A stretch of 64,000 bases of DNA, from NCBI GenBank assembly GCA_002118135.1, contig BDIU01000201.1:310001-374000 (forward strand), written 5' to 3'. Shown in pieces: positions 35,501 through 45,878 of the stretch (position 1 is its first letter; each line of letters starts with the position of its first letter). This stretch comes from Trebouxia sp. TZW2008. Lineage: Eukaryota; Chlorophyta; Trebouxiophyceae; Trebouxiales; Trebouxiaceae. The notes below the pieces were generated by a model that was not told where the DNA came from, did no database searches, and saw only the letters and a list, made by a program, of their open reading frames with translations. The position numbers and the translations under genes were made by a program.

Positions 35501-37592
35501 GTGCAGCTCCACTAGGAGAGAACTCACACGCTGCACTGGGCCTGTCATCTGCTATTTCACTGCTCTGATTGATGACCTGTGGGACGCAAACATCATGCTG
35601 GAGACAGAAGTGCAGCCTCAGCAGTCATCATGTCAGGCATGGGGGTGACAGTGACATCAGTGTTGCATCAAGTGCTACATCATACAAATGGACAGCTTGA
35701 CTAGGCCGCTCCAAGCTCCTGTGGCTAGTGCTGCTCCACTAGGAGAGAACTCACATGCTGCACTAGGCCTGTCATGCGCTGTCTCACTGCTATGGTTGAT
35801 GACCTGTATTGACCATGTATCAAGCTGAAGGCATCACTTTAGCCTCATCAATGACAACGACATGCCATGACATCAACAGCAATCAACACATCAAAGATGA
35901 CAACAAGTTGGGAGTCACAGGTTTGCGTCAAAAGGTATACAATGTGCATTGACATCTCTCTTGGACCAGAGACAACACGCGTGAGCCACAAAAAGCCTAG
36001 AATTACTGGATCATATGATAAGAATGCACAATAACTGCATAAAACTACAGCAGAAGGATAAGTTGACACAGTCCAATTACGATAGTATGGTGCAAGCATA
36101 GCTCTGCTTCCTGTACCTCCTTTCAGCTGCCAGTCTTTGCATTTTTGCAGTCAGTGCAACTGATAGCCAGCTGGCAACACAGGGCAGCAGTGTTCATGAC
36201 ATTCACAGGTGAACATTGGCCATCAATACACATGACCACAAGCCACCTTGTCAAGGCACAGCCCAGCAGCTGAGGACATCTTGATGTGCTAGATGGCAAG
36301 TGTTCATTGATTGCTGACACTGTCTATCTAACCTAAACCCGAATGTGCTCGATTACTTTTATGTGCATGACTGGGGCATGAACGACTGCAGACATTCCTG
36401 TGCCCACTGTTTGATCCCCATTTTGTGTCGAATAAACACGAAACGATCATTGATAACTGTTTATATGCTCACCGTACGCATCAGCTCTACAGTGTCAGCT
36501 TGCTCAGCTGCTTCATCCTCATCTGGGCTTTCACGCTTTCGCTTTGCGCCTGCCAGCCGATTGCCTGCCCGGTCCAGAGAGAAGTGCGCTATTTGCAACC
36601 TGGCCTGCTTTAATGAAGCTGTTCCCTCTGTGTAGAAGAGCTCCTTCCTTTGAGGTGCAGCCTCTTCAAACTCTTCCTCAATAGCCCCACCTATAGGCAG
36701 CGGCAGATTTCAACGACGCTGTTTTGTCTGTGTAGAATAGAGAGTAAGGTGGAGCTGTGCCCTCTATGTATAACAGCTCAGATCTTTGAGGCGCAGCCTC
36801 TTCAACATCCTCCTCAACAGCCCCACCTGCAAGCAGCAGGCTTCAGTGAAACTGCGACCTTAGAGTATAACATCTTCTTAACCTTTTTGGACAGCATATG
36901 TGAAGAATCAATGCAGGTTCTGTACAGGGTGGGTAATGCATCGCAGACATAATGTGGAATTGCTGATTTTCACCTGGTAACGCTGCCCTGCGCTCATCCT
37001 CATCGTCCATTGTGGCCATGATCTTGCGCAATCTGGCCCGCCTTTCCATCTGAATCATGCACATTAGGTTGTCTGGTCTTGACATGTATGACTGATTGAC
37101 ACGCCAGCAGGGAGCAGAATAGCAACCATCAGCAGAAGCCTGACCAAGGCTGAAGGAAAACAAGGTTACCTGCTGCTCCCCAAACAGTGTGACAGGCTCT
37201 CTGATTGCCCGAAGGGCTGCGCGGACCTCTGCATCGCTTGTTGGCACAGCTGTCTCGCGCAGGGCGCGGCGTTCCTCAACAGCTTGCAAAAGTCGCTCCT
37301 GCTGCTCTCTTGCTTCTTTGCTGCCCTGCGAAGCAAAACTCGCAATGAGCAACTAAGACCTCGTGCACTTGATGCTCGTATGTTTACAATAAACACAAGA
37401 CAGTCGACTTGCCTCAGGCAGCGCCAAGGTCGCCGCACTCGCACTTTGCAGATGTATGTTGCCTGCAGCTACGCCCACAGCAATGCTGTCAGGACCGGAA
37501 ACTGGTGCATCCTCGGCGCCATTCGGCAGAGCTACTGATGCTGTCGTCGGATCAGCGTCGAGCATTTCATCGTCGGACTCCTTGTCAGACAT
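32555..37592 (-). CDS. PRPF4: U4/U6 snRNP protein PRP4 (WD40)
   Basis: Scaffold protein of the U4/U6 and tri-snRNP particles in the spliceosome. Nine exons: 37413-37592, 37170-37325, 36974-37049, 36473-36690, 35405-35576, 34960-35078, 33930-34134, 33102-33298, 32555-32812; 526 residues (human PRPF4 522). An acidic N-terminus comes first. The splicing-factor motif ([26 protein letters not shown]) and [11 protein letters not shown] follow, then [19 protein letters not shown], then seven WD40 repeats, for example [20 protein letters not shown] and [14 protein letters not shown]. The first int­ron has a GC donor (GAG|GCAAGT). Four introns contain degraded copies of the exon that follows. Head to head with CDP-DAG synthase. 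Confidence 0.95.
33163..33597 (-). repeat. Echo of a PRP4 WD40 exon
   Basis: Functional segment 33163-33333 is matched by 33427-33597 in the upstream intron. The copy keeps the acceptor and reads [20 protein letters not shown] against [20 protein letters not shown], but breaks after SSDGY where GATAACC has become GATATAGCC. Confidence 0.9.
34064..34408 (-). repeat. Echo of a PRP4 WD40 exon 5' end
   Basis: 34064-34210 and 34258-34405 are near-identical across the acceptor (CTGCTGTAG|GG) and continue into the intron on the other side. The copy still encodes [14 protein letters not shown] in frame. Probably the youngest PRP4 echo. Confidence 0.9.
35440..35810 (-). repeat. Echo of the first PRP4 WD40 exon
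   Basis: The copy at about 35690-35810 matches the exon at 35405-35576 for about 120 bases. It keeps acceptor and frame ([20 protein letters not shown] intact), then diverges after GLVKL and loses the normal donor. Confidence 0.9.
36614..36826 (-). repeat. Echo of PRP4 exon 4 start
   Basis: 36751-36826 copies 36614-36690 including the acceptor (ag|GTGGGG). It reads [18 protein letters not shown] against [19 protein letters not shown] shorter third fragment lies at about 36708-36740. No donor follows the copy, and its frame ends in a stop after the true acceptor. Confidence 0.85.
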
Positions 37593-37997
37593 GCCTGTGA
37601 TCGGACTATCGCTCAGCGTCGGATAATGCGTCTATCAGCACGCAAGCTGCTGCCACTTTTACTCTGTAGCAACGGCAATGGGGACGCTGCCTGCCTGGTC
37701 AACAAACTTCACAGGCGTTGTTGTCAGGCGCAAAGCTGCAGACCAGGCTGCAGTGTAGTGAATCTGAATGGCATTGTTGAACGAAGATGTTGCAGCGAAC
37801 TCCTAGTTGCGGGGCTGCAGACAGCGGGACAGCTTGGCTGACCAAAAACTCGGCCATTCACTACTTTGTGGTACCGCTTGTTTGCCTAGCACCGTCACTG
37901 CACCGCGGATTGCGAAAAGTGGCGTTCAAGGCGATCAAGCAGCTCGGGAGTAATCCCGCGACCTGTGCGGCCATAGGCCGGTGCCCTTTGGTTGAAC
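37593..37997. promoter_or_regulatory. Divergent promoter region, PRP4 / CDP-DAG synthase
   Basis: 405 bases between opposed start codons. CpG-rich on both flanks (about 37440-38150). Confidence 0.5.
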
Positions 37998-39626
37998 ATG
38001 CCGTTAGCCGGTTGGCACAGCATTCCTTCGTCAAGCTTACCTTGCACTTCTCGCGTGTCCGCCAAAGCGTACTTCAACCTTTCCCAAGGGAGATCACGAG
38101 CGCCTGATACTCTCCTGCCCTCCCGCCTCAGACAACCTGCCGTCTTATCCTGCGCATGTGGCCTACAAGAAGGCCAGCCTGAAGCAAGTACATCTGGCAG
38201 GTGTAGCTGGCAAAGTTCATGCTTCAGAAAGCCCAGCATCAGACACAGACAGACGCAGAGAGCAGCAACGCCTGGTTCTGCAAATGCCAGCACCAACACA
38301 ACAGGACTGCCAGACCTGCCGCTTCCAGACATTCCTGTTAGAGGCAAGGGGCTGGGCAGCTTGGCATTGCGAGTCATATTTGGAACAGTGCTGGGCCTTC
38401 TTGGCGCAGTTGTCATAATAGCTGGAGGCTGGCTTTATACTGGGGCAGTATGCTTGGTTGCTTACCAAGCCACACAAGAATTTTTTGGCTTCATGACAGC
38501 CAAAGGCATAGCTGAAGGGCAAAGTCCGCCTTCACCAGTAGTCAGCGCCCTCACAACTGCCATGTGCCTTGGCCTCAGCATCTGGACACATGTCACTCAT
38601 GGCAGAGCCACAGCTGCGCTTGCAGTAGCATCCTTGACAGTCCTGGCAGTGCACGTCTGCTTGACAGAGAAGCCAACCATTGCGCAACTAGCATCCGCAG
38701 TCTTTGGCTTGTTCTACTGCGGTAAGTCTGGGCTACAGAGCCAGTCTGTCTTGCAGACTGTCATCCTATCACGATGCTGCCAATGTGCTACATTGCTATG
38801 CTTTTGCCTTTGAGACCCGAAGTTAATTTGGGCTTGAGAGTATTTGCGACACCTCCCATACCTAAGCTGATGCATAGGCTGCCCAATTCTGCACAGATTG
38901 TAGCCATTGCAGTTGTCGCTGCCAAGGCTGCTGAATCTGTATCAAGCTGAAGCCTGACTGAAGCTGTGCTTTAAGTTACCAACCATGATCTTGCCCTTGC
39001 AGGGTACCTACCAAGCTTCTGGGTCAAGCTGCGGCTGCTTAGTGCGCCAGCAGTGCACAGCCAGCTTGTGCATGATTGGCCGGTGAGTGGCAGATCCATG
39101 TTTGCTGTTTTATGTGTTTCAGTATATCATGAACTTAGCATGTCAAACAGCAATTCATCAACCACTGTTGAATCTGCAGGTCCTGTTTGGTGGGCTGAGT
39201 CATTGGACTGTGGGGCTTGTGGCGACTATTATGGCAGTCGCATGCATCATTGCGGCAGACACAGGCGCGTATTTTTGCGGTAGATCTTTTGGCAGGACGC
39301 AACTCACAGAGATCAGCCCCAAAAAGACAGTGGAAGGTGCCATTGGCGGTTTGGTGTGCAGCATACTGACAGCTGTGGGATTTCACCGCTTTCTTGCATG
39401 GCCTGTTGACATGGGAGCTGCTGTTGGTTTGGGCACTTTGGTATTTTTTGCTAGCTTGTTTGGAGACTTGATTGAGTCTGTCATGAAACGGGATGCTGGC
39501 ATGAAGGATGCAAGCAACCTGATCCCAGGGCATGGTGGTCTTTTGGATCGCTTTGACAGTTACTTGTTCACAGGTGCTGTTGTTTATTTTGTCATCAAGT
39601 TTGTCATGCCTGTGTTTGGTTTGTGA
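37998..39626 (+). CDS. CDS: Plastid-type phosphatidate cytidylyltransferase (CDP-DAG synthase)
   Basis: Makes CDP-diacylglycerol from CTP and phosphatidate, the precursor of phosphatidylglycerol and other anionic lipids. Exons 37998-38721, 39003-39082 and 39180-39626 give 416 residues. The first ~115 residues are rich in Ser, Arg, Gln and Pro and look like a chloroplast transit peptide. Several transmembrane helices follow. YLPSFWVKLR crosses the first splice junction. The family signature is complete near the C-terminus: KRDAGMKDASNLIPGHGG then LDRFD. The fold motif SPKKTVEGAIGG is also present. The ATG at 37998 is preferred to an in-frame TTG just upstream. Confidence 0.95.
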
Positions 39627-40267
39627 TGCTGTCTGCTGAAGTAATGAATGTGTTGCACACACTGAGGCTCTGTGTGCTGATGTTTGTCAGGTTTCAAGTT
39701 TGTGTGGTCTGGTCACCTTGTCCAGAGTGTTGTGCTCGTGAGAGAACGTCATGAGAGGAGTTTTGAGTGCCCTGCCAATAGCCATAGACAAGAGCTTTGC
39801 ATAAAGTGAGCTTGTCTTGACAGCCAAGCAAGGCTCTGTTGTTTGTACTGACTTGTGTGGTGTTGGACATCCTTACAAGAGCCCTTCCTGTGCAACAACG
39901 CAATGAAGCAAGCTTGACTTGAGAATGCTGATGTCTTGCTGCAACTGATTCACTAGCTGAAACCAAAGACATCTGCTGTACATCATGTACAATGATTGCC
40001 GCAATATATTTGCATTGTCATGCCAGCGGGAATGCCTTGATGTGCGACCCAGCAATCAATCAGGTGAAAGTCATACGTATAGCAATGCTGGTCTGCAACA
40101 TTTTGGGCAAAATGAAGTTCTGATCATGAAGAACGGATGGCCCATTAACAACTGTCCATCCGTCTGTGTGTAAAACTGCCGAGGTACCAAGATGCGCGAG
40201 TTGACCGAACGCGCCCGCGCAGAACGCAAGCGCTTGTTGCGCTGGCAGCGTAACGACGACCAATATT
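39627..40267. other. Intergenic, CDP-DAG synthase 3' and BASS 5' regions
   Basis: 641 bases with no supported gene. CpG rises sharply from about 40190, where the BASS 5' end begins. Confidence 0.55.
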
Positions 40268-43200
40268 ATGTACACGACAGGAGCGCCTGCGTTGGGTCGT
40301 TGCGGTGTCAGGTGCCCCAGATTGCCAAACGCGTTGACTCCAAAGTCGGCTCAAGCTCGCGTCTCCATCCGGCCCGCAACACCGCGAGCGCTACTTGTCC
40401 AATGTCGATCTGGCAATCTCGCGTCAGTATCGCCCCGAACGGCATCAAGACCAAGGTATGGGCGTGGCATCCCTTGCTTACTGATCCGGCCCAGATCTCG
40501 CACCTTCCTGAGGTTCACACATCGAGAGCCCGTTTCCATTGTCGCAGACAACGGCCGACTTGTCAGGCAAAATTCGCAGCAACATCTGCCCCTATTGAGC
40601 CTGACTTCCCGGAGCCTGCTCCACCTAGGTCGCAGCTGGACAAGGTGGCAGATGTGTTGACTACTCTGTTTCCCGTCTGGGTGAGCGATGTTGCTAGGGC
40701 ACCCAGATGAGTTGTATGTATTCTACATTTTCAGCTCATCCGCCTTCTGCAGCAACTTTCTGTATAACTTCTGGCCTTGCTCTTGCAACTCTGACCAACA
40801 AGTTGGCGTGTGATACATTTACATGGACATGATGCAAATTCTTACTGGCGCTCAAGCCATTGCACGCAATAGCAAGTTCATCTTGTCAAGATTGAGTCTG
40901 ATGCTTTCCTTGTACAGGTCTGTCTTGGAGCAGCTATTGGTATCAGCAATCCGCAGTCTGTGGCATGGTGCAGCAGCGGCCTTTTCACAAGTTTGCTTGG
41001 CTTTCTCATGCTGTCGATGGGGTTGACGCTCACATTTGAAGACTTCAGAAAGGTCAGACAGAATGCATGATGCTAGAATAGTAAGTCTTGCCTGGCTATA
41101 GGCTGTCATCAACCTGGCAATCTTCTCACGGCAATGACATTACTTTCTGCATTGCTCTGCCTGCGCCTCCTAGCGTCTTGGCAGTGTTGCGATTGCTGAC
41201 AAATTCACGTTTGTTCCTACCCCCAAAGTCAGGTCAACAATGCAAGCATCCTGACAAGTATGACTTTTCCTTCGCACAAGAGGTCATGTTTCCAGCCAGT
41301 TGCTGCAATCTGACAGTTTCAAAGGCTACTGCCTGATGTCTTCAGCTTGATGGCAATTCACATATGATCCTCCTGCTTGAGACTAATTGTGCTGCAGTGT
41401 GCAGCTGATCCTGTACCAATTGGAGTTGGCTATCTGGCTCAGTACATTGTAAAACCTCTGCTTGGGTATGTCATTGCAAAGGTATGCAATTCAGCTTGTA
41501 TTGCACGAGGTGTGCAAGCTGTGGTAAACTTTCTGTGTGAACAGTTTAGCGGACTTTTTATGCCTCGAAACCACACTGCTGCTTGAGCTTAACATGTGAA
41601 AACTACTGCATGATTAAACTCGCTAAGTCAAGTCATGTTAGACGGGCCAAGTCAGAATAGACGGGCTGCGGTTTTCACTGTGCACATTTGTGAATTTGCA
41701 CCGACAGAAGCACTAGATGTGAACAGCAGTTGTGGTTCACACATGTGCATCACAAGCATTGCAAGACTCCATCCACAGCTTTGGCTTCTAGCATGTGGCT
41801 TACAGTGCAGTAATACACACTGTGGTGCACAACTCACACATATGCCCAGTTCCCAAGTTTGGCTTTTACATGGCTTGAGCTGCTGCACGCCATTGTGTTC
41901 ACCGTTTGACTAGCAAGTGCTTGGCTTCACATGCTAGCACATATCTGCATCTTGTCAATAAGCCTTGTGTTGAATGCTGCAGGCTTTGAATCTATCACCT
42001 GCTTTGGCTACTGGCCTCATTCTGGTGTCCTGTTGTCCTGGTGGCCAGGTACGTCATCAAATCTTGTCTCATCATCACAATGTGATGCTCACTTGCTGTC
42101 CTCAGCAGAAGCCCAACAGCTTCCATACAACACCTGATCTGGACTATTTTATGAAGCTTGCCTGTCAGTGCGTAGTTGAGAATCTGCTTTCAGATGACTG
42201 AACATGTCATCAGCTTTCAGTTGCTTGTCAGTGTAGAGGCATGCAGCAGCAAAGACTTTCCTCAACAACAAGCAGTTGCATGATACAATGTTTTATCAAT
42301 GTTTTATCAATGTTTTATCGATATGCACGCCACCCTGCTTCATGTTATGCAAGCTTTTGATGCTTGGATTTGAACTTATGCAGCCATTCAATGCAGTCAC
42401 GTACATTGCGCAATCTGATGTACAATCACAGCCCCTGAGTCCATGGCATCATGAAGACATGCAGCAGCAAAGACCTTCAGCAGCAGCAAGCAGTCGCAAC
42501 GTTGCAGCTGCTTTGGACAATTTGGATGGCACTTCATGTTACTTGCAAATAGCAAGCATTTGATGCTTGGAATTGAACTGATGCAGTCCTCCAACGTGGC
42601 CACCTACATTGCGCAAGGCGATGTGGCCTTGTCAGTGCTGATGACAACAGCGTCGACGCTGGGAGCTATCGTCATGACGCCCCTGCTTACTAAGACACTG
42701 GCTGGAGCGTACATTGCTGTAGACGCAAAGGTCAGTGCTGAGTCTGGTGCTGCAACTCGCATCAAATGCAATGCTTTGACATACGACTGGTGTACATTGC
42801 TAAGTGATGTTGTTGCGCCTGTTGGTCAGAGTGATTGCCAATGTAACGGCAAGATGGATGCGCGGCATGTCAAAGTTCCTGATCTGTTTTAGCGTATTGG
42901 CAGCATGCCAACAGCAGCTGCAGCCTGTCCATTCTGGCTTGAATGTCACAGTGTCTGCATATAAAGCTGTGATTTTGCCCAAGTTGGCAGAGCGTCTGCC
43001 AACGCAAGGCAGATTGATGCATGATAATTCAAGGCCCCTTGTCTGCTTCATCGTGTTGGCTGCACGGCAACAGCAAGGCGAGTCAGATCCTCCATTCACG
43101 CTTGACATGATGTAGGGTCTGGCAGTGTCTACCGTTTACATGTTGCTTGTGCCCTCAGTTTGCGAGAATGATTGCCACCGCAATGCTAAGACGGTTGCAT

Positions 43201-44605
43201 GACATGTCAAGGGCCCTCATCTGTTCCACTGTTTTTGCAGTGTTGACATTGCAAGTTGTGTGGCTGATTGTCTGTGTCACAATATATGTCTGCACAGCAA
43301 CAGCAATTGCACCCAGTCTATTGATTGCTCAGCATGTTGCAGGGTCTGGCAGTGTCTAGTGTCCAAGTCGTACTTGTGCCCACTGTGGTGGGAGTGATTG
43401 CCACCGCAACGCCAAGACAGATGCATGACATGTCAAGGGCCCTCATGTGTTCTGGCCCTTTGTCTGTGTCACCGTAATAATTCACGGACACTGCAGCCAA
43501 TCTATTCATTGCTCAGAATGTTGCAGGGTCTGGCAGTGTCTACATTCCAAGTTGTGCTTGTGCCCACTTTGGTGGGAGTGATTGCCAATGAGTTCTTCCA
43601 TGACCAAGTGAAGAAGTTCACAGCCTGGCTCCCTCTAGTAGGAGTGGCCATCACCACATTACTTTGCGCCTCACCCTGCGCACAAGTGGCAGAAGTCCTC
43701 AAGTAAGGCACAGACCACTGCTTTTACCAATTCTCATAGGTTGGCGTGTGCATGTTACTCCGAGCAACTTTACAGAGAGTACATTTGCAATGGGGTCAGC
43801 GCATACCTCGCCTGATACGAGAGCAAAGCACGCTTTGTGCTGAAACAGCCTTCACAGTGCTCGCATCAACTCACAACCCGACATGAGCGATGTACTCAGA
43901 ATATTTTGAGTGGGCTTAGCTTAGCAGCCTGATGCCAATGCAAGGCACTGTACATGCTGAACCAGCCTTTATACATTTTGCTGCTGCTTCTGTTGTTTAT
44001 GGCTGCTGACAAGAGTGCTGTACAGTGACAGAACTGTATGTCTGACTCCAACATACCTTTTGTGCTGAACAAGCCTTGGCTTGGCCTAATGCTGCTTGAC
44101 TTGGTGATGTCGGCTGACAATGTGTCATACTGCGACAGGGCTCAAGGTGTGAGTCTACTTCTACCTGTGGCAGTCCTTCATTTTGCTGCCTTCACCATGG
44201 GCTATTTCCTCAGCAAAGGGCTCAAGTTCAACGAGAAGACTGCAAGGACAGTTTCAATCGAGACAGGTATTGGAGGCATTGTCTGACAACGTGCAACTGG
44301 GTGATTGCGTCAATGCTGTACCAAATGTTGTTTAGCATGTGCGTGCCTGTAGTGCAGCAGCTGCTTGCTTGTAGATTCAGAGACTTGACATCTGACATGC
44401 CCAGAATGACCAATTTGTGCTTGCTGCCGAGGTAAATACTTTGACTGCTGCAGGTATGCAAAGTGCGGCCTTGGGGTTTGCTCTGGCGCAAAAACATTTC
44501 CCTGATGTCATGGTGTCAGTCCCCTCAGCTGTGAGTGTTGTGTTCATGGCGCTTGGAGGTTCAGCACTTGCAGTCTTTTGGCGAGGACGTCCAGTGAAAG
44601 ACTGA
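40268..44605 (+). CDS. Plastid BASS-family sodium-coupled organic anion transporter
   Basis: Bile-acid:sodium-symporter family carrier of the chloroplast envelope; plant members move pyruvate or other organic acids with sodium. Exons: 40268-40455, 40548-40680, 40918-41052, 41398-41481, 41983-42048, 42587-42730, 43527-43702, 44139-44266, 44454-44605; 401 residues. An Arg/Ala/Pro-rich transit peptide comes first ([19 protein letters not shown]). Landmarks: [93 protein letters not shown], and [16 protein letters not shown] with [14 protein letters not shown]. An ATG at 40192 opens another frame reaching exon 2 directly, but the two-exon start gives the better transit peptide. Which BASS subtype is not clear. 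Two introns carry exon echoes. Confidence 0.92.
42239..42625 (+). repeat. Echo of BASS exon 6 and its upstream intron
   Basis: 42239-42425 is repeated at about 42455-42625, the latter including the start of the working exon (42587). The copy keeps ATGCAG and reads [12 protein letters not shown] against [12 protein letters not shown], then stops matching. It has no donor. Confidence 0.85.
42808..43610 (+). repeat. Five-unit decaying tandem array ending in BASS exon 7
   Basis: Units start near 42808, 42940, 43105, 43326 and 43510; the last contains working exon 7 (43527). Shared words are GGGTCTGGCAGTGTCTA, CTTGTGCCC, GTGATTGCCA, GCATGACATGTCAAGGGCCC. The unit at 43326 still encodes [20 protein letters not shown] in frame; units farther upstream are progressively more diverged. 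Confidence 0.85.
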
Positions 44606-44995
44606 TTTGTATCTTATAGCTGCTGAGAGAGACCTGAGTGTGACATGACGTTGAATAGACGGCTGTCCTGACGGTTATGCTACATAAGCTGCATCAGCAC
44701 GTGAGGCATGCACAGTACGTCTACGACTTGACAATATATGACTATGACTATGACAATACTGAAAGTGCTCGAGATCACGACATGTAGTTGACATTGTCCT
44801 GCATGTGGCTCAACAGTGCAGGACAGAGTGTTCTTATTCAATGATACACTGACTAGCATTCTAGCTGTGACTTGACTGACAGTTGCCATCTGCCAGGCTG
44901 GGTCGCTTTGTTCGTCTTCATGCACTGTGACACACACTTGAACTGGCAGAACTCATATAAGGTACACATTGACAGCTTGCAGTGGCATCTGCAAC
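44606..44995. other. Convergent 3' regions
   Basis: 390 bases between facing stop codons of the BASS gene and the one-TM protein. No gene seen. Confidence 0.65.
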
Positions 44996-45786
44996 TCAGT
45001 GGCGCTCATCATTTTCCATCTTGGCGTGCTTGTGTCGGTGGTCAGCTGCAGATTCATCAGCAGGTGCATGTGCTGCTTTAGCTGGCTTGTGTGCGTGGTC
45101 TGCATGAACTTCCTTGGCAACTCGACTTTTCTTGCTCAAATCCTCATCATCAATGACTAGATACTCATGCTGAGTGCGGGGCCTCTTGTCAAGTTCCTGC
45201 TTGAAGTGCAAGGCAGCTACTCCAGCTACTGCCACAATCAGGAATCCACCAAGAACCTTTACAACTTTGTTAACCCTGAGAAGCACAATTCACAATTGAC
45301 TGAGCCAGGTGATCCATGCTGTGGGTGCCATGCTGGTTGGCAAGTCAAAAGTACTTCGTGTCAATTTCATAAAGTTGGCACATCAGCCATCCTTGGTGCC
45401 AGTATTGTGCAGCACGCAGCAGTGGCACTCAACATTGCTGCAAGCGCAGTGGCATTGCTGTAGCGCTCAGCTTATCTGAGGCCTCTTGCAGCAAGCCTCA
45501 AATGGCAAACATGCTATGACAGTGAGACTCACCCGCTTTTCTGCTTCTTGCCACCCTTCCTCTTCTGAACTTCAGGCTCCCTTTCATAGTGATGCTCCTG
45601 CCTTGCCTTGAATGTTCTGATAGGCTCATCTGCCTCTACCTGTGCCTGTGCCTGAACCTGCTCAACCTCTGCCTGATCCTGCTCAACCTCTACCTGATCC
45701 TGCTCATCAGCCTTGGAAACCTCAGGCATGTCAGGCGTGGTCTCCCTTGACACTGCCTCGTCAGACTTGCGCTGCACTGTAGACAT
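44996..45786 (-). CDS. One-TM protein with acidic Q/E/V repeats and His-rich tail
   Basis: Two exons (45533-45786, 44996-45275) give 177 residues. The N-terminal half is highly charged, with a VE-VEQDQAEVEQVQAQAQ stretch made of short repeats. A basic KRKGGKKQKSG follows, then one hydrophobic helix (VLGGFLIVAVAGVAALHF), then a charged C-terminus with HADHAHKPAKAAHAP and HRHKHAK. The basic patch before the helix suggests a membrane anchor with a cytosolic N-terminus. The His-rich tail could bind metal, but that is inference. I recognise no family. It starts only 92 bases after the stop of the C2-domain gene on the same strand. Confidence 0.65.
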
Positions 45787-45878
45787 AGATGGTGTAGTCT
45801 GAGACCCTGCGCATGACAGTATTGCAATTTGGTTTTCACTTCAAGTTCCGCTAAATTCCGGGGATAATACTCAAATAA

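Noticed and set aside
40192..40455. Alternative BASS start at 40192 in a frame reading straight into exon 2
   Set aside because: It needs no intron but gives an unusual charged N-terminus; the frame from 40268 with a 92-base intron gives a better transit peptide. Not fully excluded.
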